DNA of 64,000 nt from Suillus spraguei (lineage: Eukaryota; Basidiomycota; Agaricomycetes; Boletales; Suillaceae). The stretch covers positions 360,576 through 424,575 of the forward strand of contig JABCPU010000012.1 of the NCBI GenBank assembly GCA_016800925.1, given 5' to 3'. This document shows, piece after piece, positions 33,261-45,079 of the stretch. The stretch's first letter is position 1. Every line of letters begins with the position of its first letter. The notes beneath the pieces are model-generated. The model had not been told where the DNA came from, searched no databases, and was given only the letters and a program-made list of their open reading frames with translations. A program made the translations under genes and the position numbers.

Positions 33261-34333
33261 ATGGCTACAATTGCATCACAAGTCATTCTCCACCCTTATG
33301 TTTCTCAGTTCTTGAAATTGGGATCATCCAATGTTGGCCGGGATAAGGTATGTTCTCATTTCAGGAAACGGAACACTCATCGGAGCGCTTTATCCGCTAG
33401 CTCTACCGCACGGTTCAGTATTTCTCTCGTTTCCTCGCCTGGTTCCTCCTCTCTCGGGGCAACAAGATCGCAGCTGCTCGATGGACAGCTCTGAAGAGCC
33501 ACCTAGGGACTGGCCGTAAACGTAAGACTTGTCCGTGGTCGCATGATCATACTTGACATTTGTGCAGTTATGCGACTTGGAAAACCTGTCGAGCACCTCC
33601 AAGCCGCATTGCGTGCTGCTTCATCAACTGGTGAAGTTGGCGAACAAGTGACTACCATTGGTAGGCAGCTTGCCTACTTTGGGTATCTTGCGTATGATGC
33701 GGCTCTGTGGGTAAGTCGCATGTGATCCATGGATAGTTTACAACTTCTCAGATAATTTAACAGGCGAACACCGCAAAGTTCATTGCTCTCAAGCCCAGCA
33801 CTGCTGAGAAAGTCACAAAAACATCCAATAGATTCTGGCTGGCTGGGATCTTATTTAGCATTACGCATGGACTGCTGAAGGTGAGACCTATTACTCAGCT
33901 GGGACGATGACTTTCAATTTCAATTCTCCAGGCCGGACGACTCGCTCAGGATGCAAAGAAACTGCGTAACTCCGAAACTTGGGGAGAAAAAGAACTCAGC
34001 GATCAAGCTCAAAGAGAAGTCAGGCAACTTGCGCTTGAAAAGTACGTTGAAATCATCAGTACCATATCACAAATGACTCTTACATCCTCATAGTTTGCGC
34101 GCGGACACACGCTACCAATTTATTATCGACCTTCTCGATATTTGGATACCTGCTTCCAACTTGGGTCTTGTCAATGTTAACGACGGGATTATCGGCTTTG
34201 CTGGGTCAGTTTGGCGGTGGTTTCTTTTACTGTGCCTGGCTGATAGATTATTATGTTCAGTTTCGTTTCCTCTCTCATGGGTCTTCGTGCTCAATGGCTT
34301 GCCATCAACAATATTAATGGAAAGAAAAACTGA
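33261..34333 (+). CDS. PEX11: Peroxisomal membrane protein PEX11
   Basis: It elongates and divides peroxisomes by remodelling the membrane. The ATG at 33261 gives MATIASQVILHPYVSQFL. Spliced exons continue DKLYRTVQYFSRFLAWFLL, ARWTALKSHLGTGRK, LMRLGKPVEHLQAALRA, FGYLAYDAALW, NTAKFIALKP, RFWLAGILFSITHGLLK, DTRYQFIIDLLDIWIPAS and FVSSLMGLRAQWLA, ending NGKKN. The order and the amphipathic N-terminal helix plus C-terminal hydrophobic segments match fungal Pex11. At least six introns are present. Neighbouring fumarase, CMC1 and LIP5 are also organellar-metabolism genes, though each has its own direction. Confidence 0.93.
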
Positions 34334-34565
34334 GATTCCCTGTAATAAACACTGTCCATATTACTGTCCATGCTTTTACTAGTATTTGGTGTCTCCTGCT
34401 CCGGGTCCGGCACGTTCTCACTTTTGTTCCATCTATGGTTACACTACACATTTGAGCATCCCATGGACCGATATGACTCCGGATAGTGTATGATCACTGT
34501 GTGTACCTAACGGCATGCCTTGAGATTTCAAAGGCGAAAGATACTATCAGGAAATCCTATCGTCA

Positions 34566-34940
34566 TCATAGAGGCGTTTGAGGAGCCTTCTGTTGGTCTC
34601 TTAATCGAAGATATTCCCTTCGAACATCATCCATGGCTGTTTGACTCGTGCTGAGAACACATTCATTCAATATTCTGAACAGTTTGAGTGTGATTGGACT
34701 CACTATTGTAGCATACACTCCTGTAAAGCCTTGTACTTGTCCCTGCAAGCCCATGCAACAGACAGCGTGCGTCCGGTCGCACAGTCGGCGAATTCTAAGT
34801 GATACGAAATCAATATAAGTGCTCTTAATCATGCTAGAATGGATGACCAAACCTTTAACTACCAGGTCACATTCTGCCAACGCGCGCGCTTTAGTAGTTT
34901 TAAGGAGTGTGTCCTCCTCCCTTCTGGAGAGCGCGTTCAT
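34566..34940 (-). CDS. CMC1: CMC1-like twin CX9C mitochondrial protein
   Basis: This is a small intermembrane-space protein needed for cytochrome c oxidase assembly in yeast. The ATG at 34938-34940 gives MNALSRREEDTLLKTTK. Three exons join by K|GTTTGG..CTTAG and TA|GTGAGT..CTCAG. The twin motifs are visible: CDLVVKEFADC and CRDKYKALQEC, each with nine residues between cysteines, forming the CHCH helical hairpin oxidised by the Mia40 pathway. The end is RLRDQQKAPQTPL. At about 90 aa the length suits Cmc1. The unspliced frame reads through but destroys the motifs, so splicing is required. It is head-to-head with lipoyl synthase (150 bp apart). Confidence 0.9.
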   Translation of the reverse strand: MNALSRREEDTLLKTTKARALAECDLVVKGLVIHSSMIKSTYIDFVSLRIRRLCDRTHAVCCMGLQGQVQGFTGVYATIVSPITLKLFRILNECVLSTSQTAMDDVRREYLRLRDQQKAPQTPL

Positions 34941-35090
34941 GAAAGTCCAGTAGACAACAGTCAACGCAAATGCTTTGCGGCGAGGACTGACAAAATTGCC
35001 TTTTTTGTCGAGTAGGGGCCTTCCGATTCATTACATGACATGTTCTCGCTCGTGTACAAATATTCTACCGACTAACGGTCCTCCATCGCG
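34941..35090. promoter_or_regulatory. Shared CMC1/LIP5 divergent promoter region
   Basis: Only 150 bp separate the start codons of CMC1 and lipoyl synthase, two nuclear genes for mitochondrial proteins. A bidirectional promoter is likely. No binding site was assigned. Confidence 0.6.
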
Positions 35091-36588
35091 ATGTCGGCCC
35101 ATTCGCTCCTCCTAAACTCACTTTTCCGCCCCCGTTCCAGTTGTCGACTTTTATCTCAAGTTCGGCACCTGGCAACACCGTCGGCCTCAACGCCGAAGCC
35201 AAAGTCCAATTTCCGCGAGACGCTGGTCTCTGGACCATCATTAGACGACTTCATCTCAGGAGAACCCATAGAACATGTAGTGCTCGGGAATACCAAAGGG
35301 TGAGTATAAATTGTCATATTTCTCTGGAAATAATGTTTACACATCCACTACAGACCTCGATTGCCTAGCTTTCTAAAGACAAAGATACCCTCGGGAGAAT
35401 CCTTCAACAAGATCAAGAAGGACTTAAGGGGACTCGGTCTTCACACTGTATGTGAGGAGGCACGATGTCCTAATATTGGTGACTGCTGGGGTGGAAAGGA
35501 AGGTGCAACTGCTGAGGAGGGCAAGAGGGCAGCAACGGCTACAATCATGGTGTGCTACGTGATATTGGATTCACTGTTCATTGACCAATTTTACTTTTAG
35601 TTGATGGGAGACACCTGCACTCGTGGCTGTAGATTTTGCTCCATCAAGACTTCCCGTACCCCATCTCCATTGGATCCTCACGAGCCTGAGAATACAGCAG
35701 AGGCCATTAGTCGATGGGGGCTTGGATACATAGTGCTCACTAGTGTTGACAGAGATGGTGCGTTGAGTACGAGCATAGTCAGATCACAGGCTAATAATTA
35801 TCCCTGAAGACCTTGTAGATGGTGGTGCACATCACTTCGCAGAGACTATCATGAAGATAAAGCAAAAGTACGCTCCGTGCTGACTTAGTTCGCGCCGCTC
35901 ACTAATAGGATACTAAAAACAGGGCGCCTCAGATTCTTGTGGAAGCATTAACAGGAGATTTCGCTGGCAATTTGGAACATGTTTCTCTCGTGGCCAAGTC
36001 TGGGCTAGACGTTTACGCACACAATGTCGAGACAGTGGAAGAGTTGACTCCCTTTGTACGCGACCGCCGTGCAACTTTCCGGCAGAGTCTGAAGGTGCTT
36101 GAACACGCAAAGAAGGAAGGTGTCCGCATCACCAAAACAAGTATCATGCTTGGTGTTGGCGAGACAGAAGAGCAGGTCATGGATGCGTTGCGAGGTAAGT
36201 CGAAGCGCATTCGTGTCAAGATTATAATTGCTGAATAATCGTTCAGAACTTCGTAAAATTAATGTCGATGTTGTGACCTTTGGGCAATATATGAGGCCCA
36301 CGAAGCGACACATGAAGGTTGACCGATATGTGGAACCTTCCGAGTTTGACCGATGGAAACAAATAGCCGACGATATGGGTTTCTCCTATGTGGCCAGCGG
36401 TCCTCTTGTCCGCAGTAGCTACAAGGTCAGCCATTTTGTATCTTTCGCTTCAGATAATTCTTCTCACACATACTTGCTAGGCTGGCGAATACTTTATAGA
36501 GAATATGTTGAAAGGAAAGGCCACAGAGAACAGGGTGAAGAATCTCGTTACACAAGAAGTGTCTACAAGCCATACCCAGACGACATGA
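35091..36588 (+). CDS. LIP5: Lipoyl synthase, mitochondrial radical-SAM enzyme
   Basis: It inserts two sulfurs into protein-bound octanoyl groups to make the lipoyl cofactor of PDH, KGDH and the glycine cleavage H protein. The ATG at 35091 gives a basic presequence ([18 protein letters not shown]). Conserved blocks include [19 protein letters not shown], the auxiliary-cluster cysteines in [13 protein letters not shown], the radical-SAM CxxxCxxC in [77 protein letters not shown] and [13 protein letters not shown]. The end is STSHTQTT at 36588. Several introns, including one after DRD, keep the frame. Confidence 0.95.
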
Positions 36589-36970
36589 TGATGTTAACGA
36601 CATCGTCTTACTATTTACTATTTATCTAATTCACGAGCGGATTCCGTCTACTGCCATTTCCTGGGTGATGTCATCTGACCATTGTCAGTGTACCTTGCCA
36701 GTATCTAAGGATTACACTACGTGCTTGGACTGCGAGCTATAAGAAAAGTGACAGGAACTACTTACTGGATGAGCTCAGGACAGTCCTATCCCTGATTCCC
36801 TTGTCTGGAATTCCTAGCGGAACGTGCAGGTCGTGGTAGTCGATGCACAGATATATCTACAACAAATCTCTATTCACAGATTCGACTCGATTTAGAGACA
36901 AACATTTCGCTGAGTAGGTATTTGAGGCGTACGGTAGTTAGAAGCAAGCATACTTCCTCAATATGGAACC

Positions 36971-38629
36971 TCATGCAATCTCGGGAAGCTCCAAATTCGG
37001 TGGCGAAGTCCAACAGACACAATCCTCGAACGTCGTACTGACATGTACGCAGTTCTCGTTGGCATGTGTATCCCAAATGCTGATGATAAGACGCGGCACG
37101 ATCATTAATGGCGCAGTATACTTGAACAATAGTACGAAATTCATCACCACCGTCTGTGCATGTCTGCATTAGAACAGATCTCTGTAGAATCATAGGAGAC
37201 CATACCGGAAGGTTGGCCCATAATACTGCCGTGAATATTTGAGTTGTCAAATTCCTAGCGTGGTTCAATAAATGCTTTCGGAGAATACAACAAACGAAGG
37301 GAAACTTACAGGACAAAGTATATGACATGATATCGGACGATCATTACAATGTAGGTGTTAGGCTTCATTTCAAGTTCCTTTTGTTCTTTCAGGTGCCTCC
37401 TGAGGGTGATAATGGCGAGAACGACCAAGAAAATATCAAAGCATATGACGGGGATGGAAGTATATACGGCAGTCGCAGGCCCGATGTGGAAGGACGCTGT
37501 GCAGTACTTGATACTCGGAGTTATTGTGATTACTTGCACTGTGTAACTGGCCATCAGCTTGGAAATAATTCGATCAAAATAGAGACTCACCTGAGATCGC
37601 TGAGAGTCGACTCCATAAAAATATATCCACCGCTATGTAGAGCCCGACGATAGGTAGGAAAAACCCCAGTAGAACATAAAGTATGAGCTTGGATTTGTTG
37701 TATAGGACGTAAAGACGCCAGATGAGAATGACTGCAAACGCAAGATAGGTAAGCACGAAGGTGCGAGAACGCATGCTATGATGCGACTTACCTTCCGTCA
37801 AGCAAAAATATACAGAAAAACCCCATTCCATGAACAGAAACATACCATAACCTATTTCAATTTCATGATGAGTAGAGTTAGTTTCTGTCGAATACGATAT
37901 ACTCACAACTAGACAAGAGGTCAGCAGCAGATTAGATCCGCTAAAATGTAAAAAGAACTTCTGACTTACGGCTGGATCTTGGTTAACTAGAACTCTCTGA
38001 AGAAAGAATCAATGAGACTCACTGCTTCAGGTATATAAAATAGACCTCCCCCTAGCGCCAGTCAGTCAATGACGGCTCAGTCGGTATCACATCACGTACA
38101 GATAGAAGAATTTCTATGTAGACGTCAGCGTCAGTATACGAATGTACCATATGGAGGATACAGTTACCACGACGTACATTGCAATGACAATACCGAAATA
38201 TCTAACCTGACATAGCAACAAAAATGGGAAACCATGAAGCAATTTGGCAGGGTAGAGCTCACAACGAGGTATAGATATGACATCGCTGACCACTGTCTTT
38301 GCTGCATTATCAGTCAGTTCCGGATCTTCATATCGTTGGGGTTGAGCTCTAACCCAAACAAATGTGACCTGGGACGATATGATCATGAGTAGTCGTCGAC
38401 GATGAAACAGCCTCCTCGTCACCTCTTTATCGAATTGAAGCACTAGATAATATCACGCTCAGCCGCACCGCAAGGTTCGTGAAAGCTACTGACCATATTC
38501 ATAGGATATCAAAGTAATGATTGCGACTAGAAAAACTCGATGATTCGTCTCCAACTTGAACGGGGCTGACGAACCTGCTATGTTGTTATTCCAGTCAAGA
38601 GCATAGAGTTGTTCTTCTAGTCCCGACAT
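36971..38629 (-). CDS. DUF6533 domain multi-pass membrane protein
   Basis: This is an Agaricomycete-type membrane protein of unknown function. The ATG at 38627-38629 gives MSGLEEQLYALDWNN. The N-terminal DUF6533 part joins ISYEYG to VLQFDKE to VTFVW over two introns, then KLLHGFPFLLL and VRYFGIVIAM. Hydrophobic helices follow: FVLTYLAFAVILIWRLYVLY, LYVLLGFFLPIVGLYIAV, VICFDIFLVVLAIITL, and IVRYHVIYFVL. The C-terminus reads APLMIVPRLIISIWDTHA then FEDCVCWTSPPNLELPEIA, a tail I associate with this family. At least eight introns are needed, so inner boundaries are approximate. The gene appears intact. It converges on lipoyl synthase (stop codons about 380 bp apart). Confidence 0.75.
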
Positions 38630-40700
38630 TAAACTGTGCAAATGAAATGGTGAATTCAAAGAGTGAAGGATGGGTTGCTGATCACCAACGTACACTAGTT
38701 ATAGGGAACATCAGAATCTCGTCAACTGTAAGGGTTGTGAACTTGTTTTGTCCTAATGAAAATTGTACGACATCGTGTCAAGCTTGCGGCGCCGTGCTTT
38801 TCCATTTGATATCATTAATCACTCTCATCGATAATTCGCTACCAGCGGAAAGGTCCGGCGGAGAGGTCGCAAGTATATAGATGATTACATGGTGACTGAC
38901 AATTTGAAGGGTCACTGTTGCTTCTTGGACAAGATTCTGCCTGTTCCAAGCCTTTCCAACCTCTTTTATCAAGTCACGTAGCATGGGCGGTGCTTATCTA
39001 CCCCGACTCGGACTGGCTAGAAAACATCAAATGAAGTCCCGTCACGGTGGATATAACCCTGACAGATAAGTGCATGGTCTAGTAAGGTCGAACCTCGGGA
39101 TGAGCGAAGGGTTTGCACGACTTCAACATGCTAACGCCCGTACGGCAATGTGATCTCTTGCAACCATTACGATGTCTTCGAGGAAGAGAGTAGCGATCGG
39201 TGAAGTACCAGACTAAGTATCTTGCATTTGTGAGAATATAATTAACTTGACTATTTGCGGAACAGGAACGACAGCCTGGCCCTCAATGTGGGAGTGGAGA
39301 GCAGGCATGACGAGAGGGGTACTTGGGAGGAGTGTCGAAAGAGGGTAGATTCATCAATTATGAGTGTAATTGGTACGGGTACCCTGGAGTCATTGACTCA
39401 TGAATATATGCTGAGCCCAGTGAACATCGGACATTGCCAGAGCGTGTCAGGGCGTGCGAGAGTATAATGCAAAGTGTGCCGTGCCACCCTTGGCTAGTGT
39501 AGGGGGCAAAACTACTTGCTGAGTTTTGACCAAGTGCCGGCACAACTGGCACTTGGCGCACTGGCAAAACTTGGCAAAACTCGTTACTAACATCGACGAG
39601 ATTAATAATACTAAGATAGGCCTCAAGTTTCTGTAAACGTCACGTGATAAAGTGTGATGAAGCGTGACAAAAGCAATGAATGTGTATAGGATGTCTGTGG
39701 TGACAAGATATAAAAAAACCGAAACTGAAGAGTTGTAGTATATTCACTTCTCGACGAGCCATCCGTTCCAGAATTACCATTTGTGTGAAATTGAAGGAGG
39801 AGATGGCAACACAAGCAAGGTCATAGCGAGAAAAAATCAATAGCAACATCAGGTCACATGTCTGATATCCAACTGCATAATGGCATTGAAGGACAAGAAA
39901 TTGTGAGAACAAACTAAACTTGATGAAGGAGTATATGCCTTGCAACTATGAGTCTATGATATATAATAGATAAACTATTGAAGAAAGTTCCACACATCAG
40001 GAAAACATCGAGTTCCTTTTCATGCCTTAGACTACTTAAAAATATCACCAAGGTAGTAAAGGAACATAAGGGACTATTTTTATACTTTTTCTAAGGACTG
40101 GGGCAGGTCTAAGGCAGTCAAGGCAGCAAAGGCGCGACAATGAGATTAAGGTTACTGAGCACTATAGTTTATTTACATTTGTTTATAGCTCATACTCAAA
40201 AACTAAGCATGCGACAATCAACCAAAGATCAGTCACTAAAGTTCATACATTTCAACAAAAAAAACATATGGTATGTTTTATCGCTCATGGTATCAACCAT
40301 TCATTGACAGGACACTAGCACACCATATGGCTTTGAAATCTGTTGATAGCAGTTGAGAAAGGAGGCATCAGTGGTGAGACATGATGGTTCGGGCAGAGGC
40401 AGTGATCAGGGCTGCAGCGACTGCAGAAGAAGTGGAGGTGAGAGCAGAAGGGACAGAGGGTTCGCTCGGGGTCTGGAAGAAGGTGAAGAGGTGGATCTGG
40501 CACAGGAATCAAGACAGAACATGTCGTTCAAGTGTAGAGTGGGGTGATGACCCCACAGGGTGTAGATAGTCCTGGTAAATAAACCCTCAGAGATGAGTAA
40601 GATACAGGTGCAGATAGTACATGCCTGTCAACAAACTTGATGCTGATGCTGAATGCACCACTAAGACTTTCAAGAGTGAGGCTGCAGTAGGACTCCAGAA
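38630..40700. other. Gene-poor stretch beyond the second DUF6533 gene
   Basis: About 2 kb without a supportable gene. A minus-strand frame at 38778-38984 contains one hydrophobic segment (LQIVSHHVIIYILA) and might be debris of another membrane gene, but no family block is visible. The stretch from 39.6 to 40.3 kb is A+T-rich. A hairpin at 39.52-39.58 kb is listed separately. Confidence 0.4.
39521..39580. repeat. Imperfect inverted repeat with perfect 9-bp hairpin
   Basis: CCAAGTGCC at 39530-39538 is the exact reverse complement of GGCACTTGG at 39548-39556, with a 9-nt loop. The pairing extends imperfectly outward (gagttttgac against caaaactcg). It could be a small TE end or foldback; no gene is attached. 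Confidence 0.6.
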
Positions 40701-40710
40701 GTTGGCTGTA

Positions 40711-41072
40711 TGCCAAAATGTGCATTTCTCGTACATAGTAGCGGGTATGAGGTGAGAGGAGTTGCGAGGGCAGGAGATATGTCTGTTCAAGGGTCGCTGT
40801 GGGTGTGGATAAGGCATGTCAGTTATTATCATGCCCAAATGTGCATTTCTTGTACATAGTAGCGGGTATGAGGTGAGAGGAGTTGCGAGGGCAGGAGATA
40901 CGTCTGTTCAAGGGTCGCTATGGGTGTGGATAAGGCATGTCAGTTATTATCATGCCAAAATGTGCATTTCTTGTACATAGTAGTGGGTATGAGGCGAGAG
41001 GAGTTGTGAGGGCAGGAGATACATCTGTCAAGGGTCCTGTGGGTGTGGATAAGGCATGTCAGTTATTATCAA
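40711..41072. repeat. Three tandem units of about 121 bp
   Basis: Units start near 40711, 40832 and 40953 with tgccaaaatgtgcatttc or a close variant. Each continues through tacatagtagcgggtatgag and ends around aaggcatgtcagttattatc. The spacing is 121 bp both times. Small frames inside are an effect of the repeat. It lies just outside the Plavaka remnant. Confidence 0.9.
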
Positions 41073-41436
41073 TCACATCAGACAAGTATAATGAGGCTAG
41101 ACAAGAACTTTGGAAGTGGATTGTAGGTGCGAAGAAACATACTGAGGGCGACAAAGAATTTTGCATAATGGCAGTCGTAAAGATTGTTTAAGAGATCTCC
41201 AAGGATAGGATTTCAGGCAAAATGGAGATAACCTCTAGTGCTGTAATGAGCTACAGGGGATATGGTCAGCAGTGGGAAACCCTAGGAGAACAAGCATACC
41301 TGTCTCCTGAGATCTACTCCTTTGAGGGTGAGAGCATTTATGATGATAGTGAGGGCGACAAAGTCATTGTATGTTGTGAGTTCAGTGGCAGTGAATGTTC
41401 TTGGTGATGAGGCCATTGTTGCTGAAAAAGTCGATG

Positions 41437-42300
41437 TCATCTGCATGTTCTTTTGTGGCTATGAAGAATGAGTGATTGAAACAATACACAATATATTGAC
41501 TCACTTGTTAGAATAGCCAAAAACCCTACCAATACAACACTGTTGAAGACATTTCCGATCAAGAGATAGAGTGGATGGTATTTGGTGTGCCCTGTAGCCA
41601 CTGATACAGTTGTCTTGTCACTTCGAACAATCAGAGGCATGAAGGTTGATCCATGCATGTCTGGATCCTCAGAAATTTTGTCCTGTATTGTAATGTATTG
41701 TTAGCTCCAAGAAAGGGAGAAATATACAAACATACTGCTTGTTTCCAAGCCCAATCATCAGAGAAATTTTTTTTGAAACAGCATTGATCGTTGTCATTAT
41801 AGTCCTGGTATGGAGTATATTCTATCTTGCCATCAAAATCAGGATTGGCGAGGATGTTGTGAATGAGAAGATGAGGATTGGGGAACCATACTTCATATGT
41901 GGCCTTCATCCATGGTGGAACATTCTCCGCTGGCTTGACACCCTTATATGATACCAAAAAACTCTCCAAAGCAATGTCACCAAGTGGAGTTGAATCAATG
42001 GTATCATATAGATTATGGTGGGAGGCAAATGGGGAGGAATCTTCATGTTTGATAAGCATTGCTGCCCAGAGGTCAAGGAGGGTGTTGATTTGCCCTATGG
42101 ACATTTGATTGTGTGTGAAGAGGAATTCGGCTGTTTCAAATGCAACTTGACTTTCATATGGTGTCCAGTCAGTAGGTAATGCTTCAGTTTGAAGTGTGGG
42201 GGCGAGTTCTGGTCAATGAAATTACCATTGATATCACACTTGAGTCCTACCAGTAAGTTAGATATGAATGAGCACATAGTACACATTTTTACCTGTGAGA
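41437..42300 (-). pseudogene. Plavaka-type (CACTA-like) transposase remnant
   Basis: This is a truncated DNA-transposase fragment. An N-terminal piece contains KCDINGNFIDQNSPP (about 42.2 kb). A 157-aa frame (41631-42104) has VKPAENVPPWMKATYEVWF, DPDFDGKIEYTPYQDY-like text (read ANPDFDGKIEYTPYQDYND) and WAWKQA. After a short intron, FMPLIVRSDKTTVSVATGH and YHPLYLLIGNV follow, the region best conserved in Plavaka transposases of Agaricomycetes. The sequence then stops in VVLVGFLAI near 41.5 kb, so the catalytic C-terminal part is missing. It abuts but appears to lie outside the KDZ element, which begins near 42.41 kb. Confidence 0.75.
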
Positions 42301-42413
42301 TGAGGATGAAATGTTCAAAATAAAGGGCTTAACTGTACACAAGTGTCTGCATCTGGCATAAAACCTGAGCCCCTTCAGTGACAAACTCTATACTATACAG
42401 ATCACCCGACCCA

Positions 42414-43832
42414 CATAATATCCCATCAAAGATGGGCCAGTGGACCATGGGCTGAGTTTATGTATATCCTCATGTTGACGGATGGGCCGGGGAGAATATT
42501 ATTTCCAATGGAGATGGGTGGGCTGGGAGAATTTTATTTTTGGGAGAGACAGGTGGGCCGAGGGAAACATGATTTCTGATGTTGACGGATGGGCCAAGGG
42601 GATATCATCACTGATGGAGATGGGTGGGCCCATCTGGGTAATATGCAGAGTAGGATATTATAGACAGCTGGGCTGAAGAGAGATGCAAGGCAAATATTAT
42701 TGCATAGACAGGTGGCTGAGGTAAGAGAATATTACATATATGGGTGGGCGACGTGGGGTGTATTACATGGACGGGTGGGCTGAGGGTGCAGTAAAATATT
42801 TATTGCATAGATGGGTGGGCGGATGTGGGGAAATTTTACATAGATGGGTGGGCGGACGTGGAGGTATATTGCATATATGGGTGGGCCGAGGTAAAATATA
42901 TTACATATATGGGTGGGCCTAGATATGTATCATAAAGACATACAGCTGATGTAGCCACCAGAGAATCAAACACATAGGATACATGCACCCTATGAGTGCA
43001 TATACCTACCATCAACCACCAAAATCTAAACCCCATAGCACAAAAACCTGAATGCACCATGTCTGACATTCACCGATAATCGAGTCCCAAAGCCCGAAAA
43101 CCCGAAACCTGAGCCTTGGTGTGCACCATATCCTATTGTCTAACACAACAAATCACTGAGTCTCGAAACCCGACCACCCGACCACCTGAAGCCTGAAACA
43201 TGAGACTCAGAAGTCGAAACTTGCAAAAATATAAATGTCAAATTTCACTGAGTGCCGAACCCCGAGTACTGAGTGCTGGGTGCCACGTGCCAAGTCCCGA
43301 AACCTGGAACTCAAAACTGGAGATTCAAACCAGATATTTCCTGAATTCTGGATACCCGGACACCCGAAACACAACACACAAGGTGAAAGATTTGAAGTCC
43401 ATGTGTCAAGTCACCTAGTGCTGAGTGTTGGGTGCCGGGTGCTGGGTGCAGAGTCCTGAAACTAGAAACTTGAGATTTGAGACAAAAAAGATATCTACCA
43501 AAAATGTGTGGATCAAAGTTTTTGTGTTGCCTGACATTTTTTAGAGTCCTGAGTACTGAACCCCGAAATTGTGGACTACCGGATTTCAGGATTCGGGGTT
43601 TGGCACTCAAGATTCGAGATTTGAGATGAAAAACATATCTACCAAAAATGTGTGGATCAAAGTCTTTTTATTGCCTAACATTTTTTTGAGTCCTGAGTGC
43701 AGAATCCTGAGTACCAAACCCCAAACCCTGAAATAGTGGACTATCGGAGTTCAGAGTTCGGGGTTCAGCACTTAGAATGTGTGGATCAATATGTTTCTAT
43801 TGCCTCACATTGTTCTGAGTCCCAAGTCCTGA
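42414..43832. repeat. Left long inverted terminal repeat
   Basis: From about 42663 (cagctgggctgaagagagat) to about 43832 this sequence aligns, reverse-complemented, with 64000 down to 63000. Examples are gtagccaccagagaatcaaa at 42952 and the matching complement at 63670. The outer part has repeated 'gatgggtgggccgag' units about 30-45 bp apart. The inner part has the CCGAACCCCGAA repeats and cacaacacacaaggtgaaag. The outermost 42414-42662 should pair with sequence beyond the right edge. Confidence 0.85.
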
Positions 43833-43839
43833 TGTAGTG

Positions 43840-44589
43840 AACAAAGTCACGCTGACCATGAAAGTGCTGTTTTACACAAGTGTCTCGTTACTGTCTACAG
43901 TGACTACCGAGAAATCCCTATAGCGAGCATTACCCCTTTTCACTTCGCTGGTTCCATTTTCGCTCCATGGATTCTTGCCCCTTACTGAATCTTGCTACCA
44001 ATGTCCCCCTGTCCATTCATTTCCGTCTAGATCCATTGGTGTGTAGCATATTCGTTTCCGCTGTTACTAAAGCTACGGCAAGACTTACCTTACCTTCTGT
44101 GACACCGCTTGCTCGCTGCGTGCCTCTTTGCTAAAAATCATGGAGTACATCTTTATTTCACTACCATTCTTGCTATGTATTCCAGCTGTTCACTGTACAT
44201 GTTAAAAAGGACTCTTCACACATTCCAGTACTTCTACTTTCCCCCTATGGTACACATGGTACTTAGAAATAGTCACTACCACTGTCTCTAACAGAATAAA
44301 GTCTTTTGCCAAAGTTACTGTCTCTTAAAAATTGCTTTACTGCTGCACACACCACCGCTCGTTACCGCTTTCCTGCACTTCACCACTTGTTTTACCGCCA
44401 GTTTCCCACGCCATACCGCAGTTTTACCGCACGCACTACCGCAGTTTTACCACTTTCGCTACCGCTTGTCTACCGCTTTCCCACGCTTACCGCTAGTATT
44501 ACCGCTAGTTTCCCACGGACCGGAGGTCACCGCTAGCATCTTGCTACCTCCGACAGCAGTCACGCACCACAGGTTGGGCATCATCAAAC
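43840..44589. other. Non-coding insert with taccgc repeats
   Basis: No gene is seen. Positions 44340-44530 repeat taccgc plus ttt or act every 10-20 bp. Related agcggta words occur in the opposite orientation at 45.15-45.40 kb, so this flanks the foldback at 44.59-45.08 kb. Confidence 0.45.
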
Positions 44590-45075
44590 TATATTAACTT
44601 AGCATTCCCTTTAGGGTCGAATGCTTTTGCTTTGCAAGTGAAGCAGACTAGACGGAGCGCAAGACTCGCATACTAGTTTAGGCCATGGTTTATCTACAGC
44701 ACAGGCTAGATTGTATCTTTACACCGAGTCCCAAGTGCTGGGTGTCCACATATTTTGAGTGCTGAACCCCGAACCCCAGCACCTGGGACTCGGGACTCAT
44801 AACAATGTGAAAGATATTGATCCACATATTTTAAGTGCCGAACCTTGGCACCCGGCACTCGGGACTCAGGACTTAGAACAATGTGAGGCAATACAAAGAT
44901 ATTGATTCACACATTTTGAGTGCCGAACCCCGAACTCCGGTGTAAAGATACAACCTAGCTTGGGCTGTAGATAAACCACTGCCTAAACTAGTATGTTAGT
45001 CTTGCGCTCCATCTAGTCTGCTTCACTTGTAAGAACAAGAGCGTTCAACCCTAAAGGGGGATGCCTATTTAGTAT
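44590..45075. repeat. Foldback structure around subterminal repeats
   Basis: The left arm at 44590-44722 (core agactagacggagcgcaaga, tggtttatctacagc) recurs reverse-complemented at about 44940-45075 with scattered mismatches. The 220-bp centre consists of the same CCGAACCCCGAA-type repeats found near the element ends. A nested insertion followed by inversion, or a non-autonomous foldback element, would give this layout. Confidence 0.75.
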
Positions 45076-45079
45076 GGTC

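Noticed and set aside
38778..38984. Possible small membrane protein on the minus strand
   Set aside because: Only one hydrophobic stretch, no family block, and no connected exons. It may be debris of a DUF6533 gene.
40353..40569. Two overlapping Arg/Glu-rich open frames
   Set aside because: Overlapping frames in low-complexity sequence next to a tandem repeat. No homology or splice context.
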